Source of the DNA: Pseudomonas sp. NFACC02
GTDB taxonomy: Bacteria; Pseudomonadota; Gammaproteobacteria; Pseudomonadales; Pseudomonadaceae
Reading direction: 5' to 3'
DNA: 64,000 nucleotides
Assembly: GCF_900110765.1 (NCBI RefSeq)
Contig: NZ_FOEO01000002.1
Location: forward strand, 62,001 to 126,000
Both the position numbers and the translations under genes were made by a program. Within the stretch, counting starts at the first letter, position 1. Each line of letters opens with the position of its first letter. Below the pieces are notes generated by a model. That model did not search any database, was not told the origin of the DNA, and worked only from the letters and a program-made list of their open reading frames with translations. This document shows positions 10,279-19,228 of the stretch, piece after piece.

Positions 10279-10536
10279 TCATGCGACCGACGTAGCCTCC
10301 TCCCACCACCCCAGTATCCGGATCGCCTCTTGCGAACTGCCGCCGCACACCTCGGGATCCGCCGCAAACTGACTGCACACCAGTGGCCGGTCGGACTGGC
10401 CGAAGATGCCGCACAGCATGTCGACTGATAGATGCAGGCATCGTTCTCCTGCCGGCTTCCCCTGAGGCATGCCGGGAATCGGCGACGAGATCGAAGGCGC
10501 AATGCAGCATGCGCCACAGCCCGGACGGCATTCCAT
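10279..10536 (-). CDS. YkgJ-family cysteine-cluster protein
   Basis: A small cytoplasmic protein of 85 residues with the clustered cysteines of the YkgJ/UPF0153 family: MECRPGCGACC at the N-terminus and further cysteines near residues 33, 42, 54 and 64, likely binding zinc or an Fe-S cluster. MPQGKPAGERC is characteristic of the pseudomonad members. The biochemical role is not known. The ATG at 10536 precedes the first cysteine motif directly. It lies just upstream of the START-domain gene on the same strand. Confidence 0.88.
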   Translation of the reverse strand: MECRPGCGACCIAPSISSPIPGMPQGKPAGERCLHLSVDMLCGIFGQSDRPLVCSQFAADPEVCGGSSQEAIRILGWWEEATSVA

Positions 10537-10631
10537 GGAAACATCCTCTTGGGAGGCGATGAGAGATGACAGGATCTTAACCGCTAAAACGCGCGTTTGA
10601 AAATGAAGGATTGAAACCCGGTCAGGATGGG

Positions 10632-11324
10632 TTACTGCTTGAACGTGAAATCCACGGCAGCACCTTCAACTTCTTTGCGCGCTTCATTGCGCAGCTGCAA
10701 CTGCATTTCGTTACTTAACAGCCGGCCTTGCAGCTGAAAATCCGGGTCACTGTTGCTGTCGGAAAACATCTTGGGCAGCAGCGGCTTCGGGGCGCCACCC
10801 GTCGAGGGCTTGGGCTTCGCTCCGGCGGTAATGACGTTGGGAGGCGGTGTCATCTGCTTGACCATTTCAGGGGGCAAACTCAAGTCGAGCGCTGGCTTCG
10901 GCAGCTTCGTCTCCTTGACCACCTGCGCAGGCGTTTTGCTCTTGCTAGCCACCGGGGCACGATGGGCAACCTCGGCGTTATCCGCCTTAACCTTGGCGGA
11001 TTTGGCGTTCACGCTGGGCGTCTTCCGCTCGATCGCTGCAGCCTTGGTGGGCTGTACTGATTTTTTTTGCGCGTCGCCTGCCGGCGGTTCAGCCTTCGTC
11101 GCCGCAATAACACGCACAGCAGAAACGTTCGGCGCCAATTCGTGCACAGGGGGCTGCGCCGTGACTGCCTTTTCTACGGGCTCAGGCGCCTGGACTGTCT
11201 TGACCCCCGGGGCCGAGACGACGTTTGTAGCGACCACTTTAGGGGGTGGAGCGGGCGGCTTGTCGGCATCACAGGCCGTCAGAAACAGCACCGATAGCAC
11301 ACCCAGACATCGCAATGTTTTCAT
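10632..11324 (-). CDS. putative lipoprotein, low-complexity, Pro/Ala/Lys-rich
   Basis: A 230-residue predicted outer-membrane or periplasmic lipoprotein. The signal peptide ends in the lipobox LTAC (lipidated cysteine at residue 18), followed by a disordered Pro/Ala/Lys/Val-rich stretch over residues 20-165 and a short conserved-looking C-terminal segment (about 180-230) with DFQLQGRLLSNEMQLQLRNE. I do not recognise a functional domain. It stands alone on the minus strand between the YkgJ gene and the MocR regulator, with about 95-120 bases on each side. Function unknown. Confidence 0.8.
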   Translation of the reverse strand: MKTLRCLGVLSVLFLTACDADKPPAPPPKVVATNVVSAPGVKTVQAPEPVEKAVTAQPPVHELAPNVSAVRVIAATKAEPPAGDAQKKSVQPTKAAAIERKTPSVNAKSAKVKADNAEVAHRAPVASKSKTPAQVVKETKLPKPALDLSLPPEMVKQMTPPPNVITAGAKPKPSTGGAPKPLLPKMFSDSNSDPDFQLQGRLLSNEMQLQLRNEARKEVEGAAVDFTFKQ

Positions 11325-11442
11325 AACGTAGACGGCAGAAATAGGCAGAAGCCAATATGCTGGCTCTTTGCATGCTCGCTGACAAGTGAACGCCGTGCCA
11401 GCTAGCCCATTGAATATGTGAAAAACAATGACAGGCGAGAGT

Positions 11443-12882
11443 TCACCACGCCTGACCAGCGTCCTGACAAAGCTGTTTGGCCAGCATGCCTAGGGTCATC
11501 AGCGCCCGCTCCGCCTCACGGTTCCATGGCAAACCACAGTTCAGCCGAATGCAGTGATTGAACTGCTCTGTGTTGCTGAAGATCAGGCCAGGGGCGATGC
11601 TGATGCCCTGCTCCAATGCTCTGACGTGCAACTCCTGCGTATTAACCCGGCCTGGCAAGCTGATCCACAATATGAAACCGCCAGCCGGACGACTGATTTG
11701 CGTACCCTCCGGAAACATCTGCTGCACCCCAAGCTGGAACGCACTCAGATTTTTGCGATGTTCCTGGCGGATATAGCGCAAGTGGCGATCGTAACCACCG
11801 TTTTCAAGATACGACGCCACGGCCATTTGCGTGACACTGCACGCCGAATGGGTACTGAACGTCTGTAAACGCTGGATTTCCGCCTGATACTTGCCCGCGA
11901 TCATCCAGCCAATGCGCACGCCCGGCGACAGTGTCTTGGAGAAACTCGAACAGTAGATCACGCGCCCGAGGCGATCGAATGCCTTCAACGCCTTGGTCTT
12001 GTTCTGCTCATACATCAGCTCACCGTAGATATCGTCCTCGATGACCTGAATGTCGAAGTCCGATGCCAGACGCAGCAGATGCTTCTGTCGCTCTTCGGGC
12101 ATCGTGCTCCCCAGCGGATTGCTCAACCGAGAGGTCATCACGAGCGCTTTGATCGACCACTGATTAGCGGCCAGTTGCAAGGCCTCGAGGCTGATACCGG
12201 TGTTGGGATCACTGGGGATCTCGATCACCTTCAAGCCCAACAGATCCGCAAGTTGCAGCAGCCCGTAATAGGTCGGTGACTCGGCAGCAATCAGGTCGCC
12301 GGGGCTGGTCAGTACACGCAGCGACATCTGCAGGGCATCCACACAGCCATGTGTAATCACCACTTCAGAAGGGTCGACGACGGCACCGGCATCACGCATG
12401 CGAATCGCCACCTGACGGCGCAGCGGCTCAAACCCCGGACTGAACATGTAATTAAAGGCTCGCGGCGCCTGAAATCGGGTGACCTTGGCCAGTTGCTGAT
12501 GCAGCGCGCGCAGCGGCAGGTAATCGATATGCGGCACCGCCGCGCCGAACGCAAAAACGCCCTCCCGACGTGCCTCGACGAGCACCTGTTGAATAATACT
12601 GGCCCGAGTGACCAGGCCCGGCCGCTCGACACGTGCGATATCAGGCGTCGGTGCCGTCAGCGCAGGTGTTTGATGAACGTAATAGCCGGATTGAGGACGT
12701 GCGCGTATCAACCCCTGATCTTCGAGATTGGCGTACGCCTGCAGCACCGTGGCATGGCTCACGTTGAGCTGGGAACTCATTTTTCGGACGGACGGCACCC
12801 GCTCGCCAGGCTGATAAACACCCCGGCGAATGTCCTCGGCCAACTGCTGGGCGATACGTTGATACAGCAGAAGATTGGTCAT
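11443..12882 (-). CDS. MocR-type transcriptional regulator (GntR HTH plus aminotransferase fold)
   Basis: A PLP-dependent regulator of 479 residues. Residues 1-75 form a GntR winged helix (LAEDIRRGVYQPGERVPSVR then NVSHATVLQAYANLEDQGLI), and residues 100-470 form a class-I aminotransferase domain. The PLP lysine is in YCSSFSKTLSPGVRIGW. Such proteins usually sense an amino acid or PLP itself and act on a divergent gene, but here the upstream neighbour (OmpA-like) is on the same strand 231 bases away, so the target is not obvious. It resembles the pseudomonad PLP-dependent regulators with unassigned targets. Confidence 0.9.
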   Translation of the reverse strand: MTNLLLYQRIAQQLAEDIRRGVYQPGERVPSVRKMSSQLNVSHATVLQAYANLEDQGLIRARPQSGYYVHQTPALTAPTPDIARVERPGLVTRASIIQQVLVEARREGVFAFGAAVPHIDYLPLRALHQQLAKVTRFQAPRAFNYMFSPGFEPLRRQVAIRMRDAGAVVDPSEVVITHGCVDALQMSLRVLTSPGDLIAAESPTYYGLLQLADLLGLKVIEIPSDPNTGISLEALQLAANQWSIKALVMTSRLSNPLGSTMPEERQKHLLRLASDFDIQVIEDDIYGELMYEQNKTKALKAFDRLGRVIYCSSFSKTLSPGVRIGWMIAGKYQAEIQRLQTFSTHSACSVTQMAVASYLENGGYDRHLRYIRQEHRKNLSAFQLGVQQMFPEGTQISRPAGGFILWISLPGRVNTQELHVRALEQGISIAPGLIFSNTEQFNHCIRLNCGLPWNREAERALMTLGMLAKQLCQDAGQAW

Positions 12883-13067
12883 TTCGCGTCCCTCGACTTC
12901 TCTCTTTCAGACTGCCTGCTCAACAGACTGACGGAGCGGCAGCGTAGCGATCTAGGCAAAAGATCACCGGCACAGTTGAGAAGTGTACGGGGACAGTTCA
13001 CGTCAGAGCCAGTCATACTTGTGTGTAACAATAAATTTTTGCGGCACGCATGCCCGTTTGCGTGCAC

Positions 13068-13098
13068 AAAAAAGCCCGGACTCCTGAAAGGCCGGGCT
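13068..13098 (-). terminator. intrinsic terminator of the OmpA-like gene
   Basis: Stem AGCCCGG/CCGGGCT (13073-13079 and 13092-13098) is followed on the minus strand by six Ts. It lies 16 bases beyond the stop of the OmpA-like gene. Confidence 0.85.
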
Positions 13099-13113
13099 CC
13101 TGAACACATGTTT

Positions 13114-13929
13114 TTAGCGTGCGGGGCTGAGGTGCCCTTTTTCATCGGAAAACACGATTTCTACGCGGCGATTAAGCGCGCGACCTCGTTCAGACGTGTT
13201 GACGTCAACCGGAAACTGGTCGCCGTAACCTTCCACCTGAATGCGCTCATCCTCGATGCCAAGGTCTGAAAGCACATCGGCAACCGCTTGTGCACGATCT
13301 CGGGACAACTGAAGGTTTTCCTGCCTGTCGCCGGTGCTGTCGGTGTAACCCTCAATACGCACGACCCGCTTGGGATTGAATTGCAGGAACTGCACAACCT
13401 TCAACACCGTACGGTTAGCCGAGCTTTTGAGCTCGGCGCGCCCGGTGTCGAACAGCATGTCGCCCAGGGTCATCACCAAACCGCGCTCGTTCTGCTGGGT
13501 CGAGAGACTGATGACCTGGTCTTCGGCCCATTTACCTTGTTGCTGGGCACCAGAAAGCTTGGCCTCGCGCAGAGCCAACTGCAGCCGCTGGCGTTCAAGC
13601 TCGAGGCGCGCGAGTTTTTCCTGATTCAACAGCAACTGGCTGTGCTCCGTAGCGATGGCGCTGTAGCGACTGCTCAGGTAGGCGTAATGGCTCACGTCGT
13701 CGGAGCTGCCCACATACCCGGAAAGACGCTCGGCCCTGGCTAACAGCTCACCCGCCCGGATCACATCCCTGGGGGCGCTGCGCAGCACGTTGGTATCGCC
13801 CTTCACTTTCTGGAAGTCGGCACTGGCGCTCTGCAACGCCTTTTCGCTGTTCTGATGGCCCGCGCAGCCGTACAGACCGGCACTGCCCAACAACAGGCAA
13901 ACACTCACTACACGAGGAAGGCGGTTCAT
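13114..13929 (-). CDS. OmpA-family lipoprotein with N-terminal coiled region
   Basis: A 271-residue envelope protein. The signal sequence ends at the lipobox-like LYGC (cysteine about residue 22). A helical DUF4398-like region follows (about residues 30-140, rich in Ala/Glu/Leu/Arg), then a C-terminal OmpA domain (about 150-265) with LFDTGRAEL, IEGYTDSTGD and the peptidoglycan-binding NxxLSxxRAxxV pattern (NLQLSRDRAQAV) ending in NRRVEI. It probably tethers the outer membrane to the cell wall. It overlaps the DUF4398 gene upstream by ATGA, so the two are translationally coupled, which fits a joint envelope role. Confidence 0.9.
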   Translation of the reverse strand: MNRLPRVVSVCLLLGSAGLYGCAGHQNSEKALQSASADFQKVKGDTNVLRSAPRDVIRAGELLARAERLSGYVGSSDDVSHYAYLSSRYSAIATEHSQLLLNQEKLARLELERQRLQLALREAKLSGAQQQGKWAEDQVISLSTQQNERGLVMTLGDMLFDTGRAELKSSANRTVLKVVQFLQFNPKRVVRIEGYTDSTGDRQENLQLSRDRAQAVADVLSDLGIEDERIQVEGYGDQFPVDVNTSERGRALNRRVEIVFSDEKGHLSPAR

Positions 13930-14291
13930 TGGGCCGCCCCCAATTGTTTGCGCAAGCGATCCAGACGGGCGTTCACTTGTGCCAACTGTTCGTCACTCTT
14001 TTCGGTCAGCACCCGCGCTTCGGCCAGTCGTGCATCGAGTTCCGCTTGCTCGGCCTGCATGCGAGCCGTCTTATAGGATTTCTCGGCCATGGCCGCGCGT
14101 GCCTGGGTCAGTTTCGACTGTGCCGTGACCATGTCCGGTTCGTCATCGGTGGCACCGACCGCCGTCGCCTGAGCGACGGCTTGCTCCGTGAGTTTGAGCT
14201 GTTCAGTTGGCGCAGGATCATTTGCACAGCCAGCCAAAGAGGTGACAGCCATGACAATGAGTAAAGGTCTGGATCTTAAAAGAAAGCTCAA
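13926..14291 (-). CDS. DUF4398-family lipoprotein
   Basis: A 121-residue predicted lipoprotein: signal peptide to lipobox LAGC (about residue 22), then an all-helical Ala/Glu/Gln-rich domain of the DUF4398 type (AQSKLTQARAAMAEKSYKTARMQ). The start is TTG, supported by AGGA 7 bases upstream; no ATG gives a full signal peptide. The stop overlaps the start of the OmpA-like lipoprotein gene (ATGA). Homologues are typically paired with OmpA-domain proteins. Function unknown, likely envelope maintenance. Confidence 0.85.
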   Translation of the reverse strand: MSFLLRSRPLLIVMAVTSLAGCANDPAPTEQLKLTEQAVAQATAVGATDDEPDMVTAQSKLTQARAAMAEKSYKTARMQAEQAELDARLAEARVLTEKSDEQLAQVNARLDRLRKQLGAAQ

Positions 14292-14300
14292 AAAACGTTC

Positions 14301-15125
14301 CTACTGATTGGGAGTGCTGGCTGGCTGCTGCAACTGAGCCTTCCACAACTCGAGGTTGCGCGCGACCGCTTCACTGGAGCGGCCCGAAGCCGCCAATTCT
14401 GTCATTTTTTTTGCCAGCTGTCCGCGCAACCACGGATCGTTGCAGGCCGAATTGAACGACAGCGCCAGATACAATCCCGGCGTGTCGACCGGCAGTGGTT
14501 GCGCCTGCAGGTCTTTGGACATCCCGAGGGTCTGGGTCAGCGCCAGGCCTGCGTAACGACCGGCAAGCACGAACTCTGCCTGTCCAAGCATCAGCTGCTG
14601 AAACGCCTGAGTCAGGTTCGGCTGTTTCGCCAGGGTCAGATGCTCTTTGATGGTGTTCTCGAAAGTCGGCGTGACGCGGGTTTTCTCGGACATCGCACCC
14701 GCATGCCCGCTCAACTCAGCCAGCGAGTTGAAGGGTTGCGCCTGCCCTACACGGGTCCAGACCATAATCTCGTTTTGTGCGATGGGCGGATGAATGAAAT
14801 CCAGCGAGTCCAGCTCACCGGCATTCAGCGGCGTGTCGGCCAGCAGGTCCATTCGTCCAGAGCGCACTTCTTCAAGCGCCTGACTGCGTTTGCCGGCAAA
14901 CAGCAGTTCGACCTTGACGCCCATCTGGGTCGCTGCCTCCTTGAGCAGGTCGGCATTGGCGCCCATCAGATGTTTCGGATCTTGCGGGTCACGCCACAAA
15001 TAAGGAGGCGCGTCAGGACTGCCAGTGACGACCAGTCGCTCGCATTTCCCCGCTGCAACGGCTGCCGTTGACGGCAGAACCAGCCCGGCGATCAGCGACG
15101 TCAACGTCTGCCTCGGCGACAACAT
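14301..15125 (-). CDS. periplasmic solute-binding protein, family 3-like
   Basis: A 274-residue secreted protein with signal peptide (cleavage near AVAAGKC) and a bilobed substrate-binding fold of the amino-acid-binding type: GSPDAPPYLW at the first strand, GANADLLKEAATQMG, RSGRMDLLADTP and FQQLMLGQAEFVLAG. No permease or ATPase gene is next to it, so it is either an orphan receptor or a sensor-type binding protein. It lies directly upstream of the DUF4398 and OmpA-like genes on the same strand (9-base gap to the DUF4398 start), suggesting a three-gene envelope operon. Confidence 0.82.
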   Translation of the reverse strand: MLSPRQTLTSLIAGLVLPSTAAVAAGKCERLVVTGSPDAPPYLWRDPQDPKHLMGANADLLKEAATQMGVKVELLFAGKRSQALEEVRSGRMDLLADTPLNAGELDSLDFIHPPIAQNEIMVWTRVGQAQPFNSLAELSGHAGAMSEKTRVTPTFENTIKEHLTLAKQPNLTQAFQQLMLGQAEFVLAGRYAGLALTQTLGMSKDLQAQPLPVDTPGLYLALSFNSACNDPWLRGQLAKKMTELAASGRSSEAVARNLELWKAQLQQPASTPNQ

Positions 15126-15148
15126 GCCTGCTTCCTTTTTTCAGCCCA

Positions 15149-15236
15149 ATAAAAAACCCGCTCATTCGTGCCGCGAAACGCATCAATCATCACAAGGATG
15201 ATCAACAGGTTCGAACAGCCCGAAACGAACGGGTTC
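15149..15236 (-). terminator. possible terminator downstream of etfBA
   Basis: Complementary arms AACCCG..ATTCG and CGAACGGGTT are separated by a long internal segment; on the minus strand the structure is followed by six Ts. The long loop makes this weak evidence. Confidence 0.35.
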
Positions 15237-15259
15237 TCTTTATAAGTCAGGCGGCGGGT

Positions 15260-16189
15260 TTAGACCAGCTTCTCCAACTCGGGTACCGCTTCGAACAGAT
15301 CCGCGACCAGGCCGTAGTCGGCCACCTGGAAGATCGGCGCTTCTTCATCCTTGTTGATCGCAACGATCACCTTGGAATCTTTCATGCCGGCCAGGTGCTG
15401 GATCGCGCCAGAGATACCAACGGCGATGTACAGCTGCGGCGCCACGATCTTGCCGGTCTGCCCGACCTGCATGTCGTTGGGGACGAAGCCTGCGTCGACG
15501 GCGGCGCGGGAAGCGCCGACCGCAGCGCCCAGCTTGTCGGCCAGTGCGTACAGGTGTTTGAAGTTGTCACCGTTCTGCATGCCGCGACCACCGGAAACGA
15601 CGATCTTGGCAGCGGTCAGTTCAGGACGATCGGATTTGGCCAGCTCTTCGCTGACGAAGGACGACTTGCCCGCATCGTGTGCAGCCGAAACGGATTCGAC
15701 CGCTGCGGAACCGCCTTCGGCAGCAACGGCGTCGAAACCGGTGGCGCGAACGGTGATGACCTTGATCGCAGCCGAAGACTGAACGGTGGCGATGGCGTTA
15801 CCGGCATAGATCGGGCGCTTGAAGGTGTCAGCGCTTTCGACCGAGATGATCTCGGAGATCTGATCGACGTCCAGCTGCGCGGCCACACGGGGCAGGATGT
15901 TCTTGCCGTTTGAGGTGGCAGCGGCCAGCACGTGGCTGTAACCGGACGCCAGCTCGGCAACCAGTGGCGCAACGTTTTCTGGCAGTTGATGCGCGTACGC
16001 GGCGTTATCCGCGACCAGCACCTTGGCGACGCCAGCGATTTTCGCGGCGGCTTCACCCACGGCGCCCGCGTTCTGGCCAGCGACCAGCACGTGGATGTCA
16101 CCGCCAATCTTAGCAGCCGCGGCAACGGTATTCAGAGTGGCGGGAGCGATTGCGCCGTTTTCATGCTCAGCGATTACGAGAATAGGCAT
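15260..16189 (-). CDS. etfA: electron transfer flavoprotein alpha subunit
   Basis: With EtfB it carries electrons from acyl-CoA and other dehydrogenases to ETF-ubiquinone oxidoreductase in the cytoplasm. The 309-residue protein has the N-terminal domain ([19 protein letters not shown]) and the C-terminal FAD-binding domain with [38 protein letters not shown] and [16 protein letters not shown], all typical. The ATG overlaps the etfB stop by one base (TGATG), a translationally coupled pair. Confidence 0.98.
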   Translation of the reverse strand: MPILVIAEHENGAIAPATLNTVAAAAKIGGDIHVLVAGQNAGAVGEAAAKIAGVAKVLVADNAAYAHQLPENVAPLVAELASGYSHVLAAATSNGKNILPRVAAQLDVDQISEIISVESADTFKRPIYAGNAIATVQSSAAIKVITVRATGFDAVAAEGGSAAVESVSAAHDAGKSSFVSEELAKSDRPELTAAKIVVSGGRGMQNGDNFKHLYALADKLGAAVGASRAAVDAGFVPNDMQVGQTGKIVAPQLYIAVGISGAIQHLAGMKDSKVIVAINKDEEAPIFQVADYGLVADLFEAVPELEKLV

Positions 16190-16938
16190 CAGATCACCTT
16201 CGCTTCGTTTTTCAGTTTCTCGACCAGTTCAGCCACCGACTTGACCTTGATGCCGGCGCTGCGGGCAGCAGGGGCTTCGACCTTGAGGGTTTTGTTGGTC
16301 GAAGAAGTCGACACGCCCAGTGCGTCAGGCGTCAGGACCTCAAGCGGCTTCTTCTTCGCCTTCATGATGTTCGGCAGCGATGCATAGCGCGGCTCGTTCA
16401 GGCGCAGGTCGGTGGTGACGATCGCCGGCAGGCTCAACGAAACGGTTTGCAGACCGCCGTCGATTTCGCGGGTCACGGCAACCTTGTCGCCCGACACTTC
16501 AACCTTGGAGGCGAAGGTGCCTTGAGCGTAACCGCTCAGGGCCGCCAGCATCTGGCCGGTCTGGTTGTTGTCGCTGTCGATCGCTTGCTTGCCGAGGATG
16601 ACCAGTTGCGGCTGTTCTTTATCGACCACAGCCTTCAGCAGTTTGGCCACGGCCAGCGAGGTCAGCTCGTCAGCGGATTCAACGAGGATGGCGCGGTCGG
16701 CACCCAGTGCCAACGCGGTGCGCAGTTGCTCCTGAGCGGTGGTAGGGCCAATGGACACGACGACGATCTCGGTCGCGACGCCTTTCTCTTTCAGGCGCAC
16801 GGCTTCTTCCACAGCGATTTCGCAGAAGGGGTTCATCGACATTTTGACGTTCGCGAGATCGACGCCGGAGTTATCCGCTTTGACGCGAACCTTGACGTTG
16901 TAGTCGACCACTCGTTTGACAGCTACAAGAACCTTCAT
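16189..16938 (-). CDS. etfB: electron transfer flavoprotein beta subunit
   Basis: The 249-residue beta subunit binds AMP and partners EtfA. It opens [20 protein letters not shown] and includes [32 protein letters not shown] and [17 protein letters not shown], the hallmark EtfB segments. I start at the ATG at 16938 because it matches the family N-terminus exactly; the frame stays open further upstream but that part is not conserved. It is divergent from the ETF-ubiquinone oxidoreductase gene, which receives its electrons. Confidence 0.98.
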   Translation of the reverse strand: MKVLVAVKRVVDYNVKVRVKADNSGVDLANVKMSMNPFCEIAVEEAVRLKEKGVATEIVVVSIGPTTAQEQLRTALALGADRAILVESADELTSLAVAKLLKAVVDKEQPQLVILGKQAIDSDNNQTGQMLAALSGYAQGTFASKVEVSGDKVAVTREIDGGLQTVSLSLPAIVTTDLRLNEPRYASLPNIMKAKKKPLEVLTPDALGVSTSSTNKTLKVEAPAARSAGIKVKSVAELVEKLKNEAKVI

Positions 16939-17320
16939 GGATTCCTCGTTACTCTCCGGTGAAAAGAAATCGCCAGGACCTGCCCGGCGATGGGAACACG
17001 TCAGTGTAAAGAACACCTCTGAAAACAGCGTATTCGGCGTTGCTTAACGGTGAGTTCGGCAAAAAACAATCACGCCGTCCCGCCAATCCAAGCCATACAG
17101 TGACCCGCCGTGTAAACTGCACCTCACCTGCACTGCGCAGGCATCCCACGGGATCGCCCATACCGTCGCGTTGCTTTTAGAGGCATTCTCCGGTCTGACG
17201 TTCAGCCTACGGCGAGCGCAAAACCGCCCGTATCTTGACCGGATCGCCTATTCCGGTCAATACGACAAAAACGCCAGTCATGAGCCGGCTCCCTATGATT
17301 TATCAGGGTTTCAGCCGATT

Positions 17321-17335
17321 CAAACAAACGTTTGT
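17321..17335. promoter_or_regulatory. PsrA-type operator
   Basis: CAAACAAACGTTTGT fits the published PsrA consensus (G/C)AAAC-N2-4-GTTTG(G/C) with N4, apart from T at the final variable position, and contains the 12-bp palindrome ACAAACGTTTGT. PsrA is the fatty-acid-responsive TetR-family regulator of pseudomonads. The box ends one base before the -35 hexamer of the ETF-QO promoter. Confidence 0.7.
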
Positions 17336-17336
17336 A

Positions 17337-17365
17337 TTGGACCTGCAAGGTGGTGTAGATATAAT
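17337..17365 (+). promoter_or_regulatory. sigma70 promoter for ETF-QO
   Basis: TTGGAC (17337-17342) and TATAAT (17360-17365) with 17-base spacing point to the gene at 17462, giving a leader of about 90 bases. Confidence 0.75.
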
Positions 17366-17461
17366 GCGCCCCTTTGAGATGATGCGCGGGCAGCCCGTCA
17401 CCGTGCGTCGGTTTAGCCCCTATAAAAAAATACCCGTTGAGCCTTGATCAGGAGATAGCCA

Positions 17462-19126
17462 GTGGAACGCGAATTTATGGAATTCGACGTCGTCATCGTC
17501 GGAGCCGGCCCCGCAGGGCTTTCCGCCGCATGCCGTCTGAAGCAGAAGGCCGCCGAAGCTGGCCAGGAGATCAGCGTCTGCGTGGTGGAAAAAGGCTCGG
17601 AAGTGGGCGCCCATATCCTCTCGGGTGCGGTGTTCGAACCTCGCGCACTGAATGAACTGTTCCCTGACTGGAAAGAGCTCGGCGCACCGTTGAACACGCC
17701 CGTCAAAGGCGACGACATCTATGTGCTGACCAGTGCCGATGCCGGAACCAAAGTGCCCGGTGCGTTCGTGCCCAAGACCATGCACAACGAAGGCAACTAC
17801 ATCATTTCCCTCGGCAACCTGTGCCGCTGGCTGGCGCAGCAGGCTGAAAACCTGGGTGTGGAGATCTACCCGGGCTTTGCGGCTCAGGAAGCGCTGATCG
17901 ACGAGAATGGCGTGGTTCGCGGGATCATCACCGGTGACCTGGGCGTTGACCGTGAAGGCCATCCGAAAGAAGGCCTGTATACCCCTGGCATGGAACTGCG
18001 CGGCAAATACACGCTGTTCGCCGAAGGCTGCCGTGGCCACATCGGCAAGCAACTGATCAAACGCTTCAATCTGGACAGCGAAGCCGACGCCCAGCATTAC
18101 GGCATCGGCCTCAAGGAAATCTGGGAAATCGACCCTGCCAAACACCAACAAGGCCTGGTGGTGCATACCGCCGGCTGGCCACTGGACGTGATGGGCACCG
18201 AGAACACCGGCGGTTCCTTCCTCTATCACCTGGAAAACAATCAGGTGGTGGTGGGCCTGATCGTCGATTTGTCCTACGCCAACCCCTACCTGTCGCCGTT
18301 CGACGAGTTCCAGCGCCTCAAGCATCACCCGATCCTCAAGCAGTATCTGGAAGGCGGCAAGCGTGTCAGCTACGGCGCGCGCGCGATCTGCAAAGGCGGC
18401 CTGAATTCGCTGCCGAAGATGGTCTTCCCGGGCGGCGCGCTGATCGGTTGCGATCTGGGCACACTGAACTTCGCCAAGATCAAGGGCAGCCACACGGCGA
18501 TGAAGTCCGGCATGCTGGCCGCTGAATCGGTGGCGGATGCCCTGTTCGCCGGCAACGAAGGCGGCGATGCGCTGAACACGTATGTCGAAGCCTTCAAGGG
18601 CAGCTGGCTGCACGAAGAACTGTTCGCCAGCCGCAACTTCGGCGCGGCGATCCACAAGTTTGGTCCGGTATTGGGCGGCGCCTTCAACTTCATCGACCAG
18701 AACCTGTTCGGCGGCAAGATTCCGTTCACCCTGCACGACAACAAGCCTGACTACGCGTGCATGAAGCTGGCAGCCGATTCGAAAAAGATCGACTACCCGA
18801 AACCGGACGGCAAACTGAGCTTCGACAAGCTGAGCTCGGTATTCATCTCGGGCACCAACCATGAAGAAGAACAGCCTTGCCACTTGAAGCTGAAGGACCC
18901 GAGCATCCCGATCAGCGTCAACCTGCCTAAATACGATGAGCCAGCGCAACGCTACTGCCCGGCCGGCGTGTATGAAGTGGTGACTCAGGAAGACGGTGCC
19001 AAGCGCTTCCAGATCAACGCGCAGAACTGCGTTCACTGCAAGACCTGCGACATCAAGGACCCGTCCCAGAACATTACCTGGGTCACCCCTGAAGGCGCTG
19101 GCGGGCCAACCTACCCGAATATGTAA
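17462..19126 (+). CDS. electron transfer flavoprotein-ubiquinone oxidoreductase
   Basis: Membrane-associated FAD/4Fe-4S enzyme passing electrons from reduced ETF to ubiquinone. The 554 residues begin with the FAD-binding VVIVGAGPAGLSAACRL. The ubiquinone-binding and membrane surface region lies in the middle (IGCDLGTLNFAKIKGSHTAM), and the C-terminal ferredoxin-like segment has INAQNCVHCKTCDIKDPSQN followed by the conserved EGAGGPTYPNM tail. The GTG at 17462 is preceded by AGGAGA; an internal ATG at codon 6 is less likely because MERE is the usual start. It is divergent from etfBA, its electron donor. Confidence 0.97.
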   Translation: MEREFMEFDVVIVGAGPAGLSAACRLKQKAAEAGQEISVCVVEKGSEVGAHILSGAVFEPRALNELFPDWKELGAPLNTPVKGDDIYVLTSADAGTKVPGAFVPKTMHNEGNYIISLGNLCRWLAQQAENLGVEIYPGFAAQEALIDENGVVRGIITGDLGVDREGHPKEGLYTPGMELRGKYTLFAEGCRGHIGKQLIKRFNLDSEADAQHYGIGLKEIWEIDPAKHQQGLVVHTAGWPLDVMGTENTGGSFLYHLENNQVVVGLIVDLSYANPYLSPFDEFQRLKHHPILKQYLEGGKRVSYGARAICKGGLNSLPKMVFPGGALIGCDLGTLNFAKIKGSHTAMKSGMLAAESVADALFAGNEGGDALNTYVEAFKGSWLHEELFASRNFGAAIHKFGPVLGGAFNFIDQNLFGGKIPFTLHDNKPDYACMKLAADSKKIDYPKPDGKLSFDKLSSVFISGTNHEEEQPCHLKLKDPSIPISVNLPKYDEPAQRYCPAGVYEVVTQEDGAKRFQINAQNCVHCKTCDIKDPSQNITWVTPEGAGGPTYPNM

Positions 19127-19129
19127 ACG

Positions 19130-19214
19130 GTAGGCGCGCTTGCCCGCGATTGCGATCTGTCTGCAACGAATGAGTTTGCTGACACGGCACTATCGCGGGC
19201 AAGCGCGCTCCCGC
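19130..19214. repeat. REP doublet (REPIN-like) after ETF-QO
   Basis: Two inverted copies of the GCGCGCTTGCCCGCGAT palindromic element flank a spacer of about 45 bases. It occupies the gap between convergent genes. Confidence 0.8.
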
Positions 19215-19228
19215 ATTCGTTTACAGCA

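Larger units (their letters stand above)
16939..17461. other. divergent etfBA / ETF-QO control region
   Basis: This 523-base stretch has no convincing gene. Its right part carries a PsrA-type box and a near-consensus promoter for ETF-QO, listed separately. The left half (about 16939-17230) shows nothing I can assign; a minus-strand promoter for etfB must lie somewhere here but I could not pick one confidently. Confidence 0.7.

Noticed and set aside
10223..10531. N-terminal extension of the START-domain protein to 304 residues
   Set aside because: The added part is out of frame over the well-formed YkgJ gene and would hide the signal peptide that begins at 10222.
17420..19036. 538-codon minus-strand frame opposite ETF-QO
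   Set aside because: Shadow of a well-supported flavoprotein gene.
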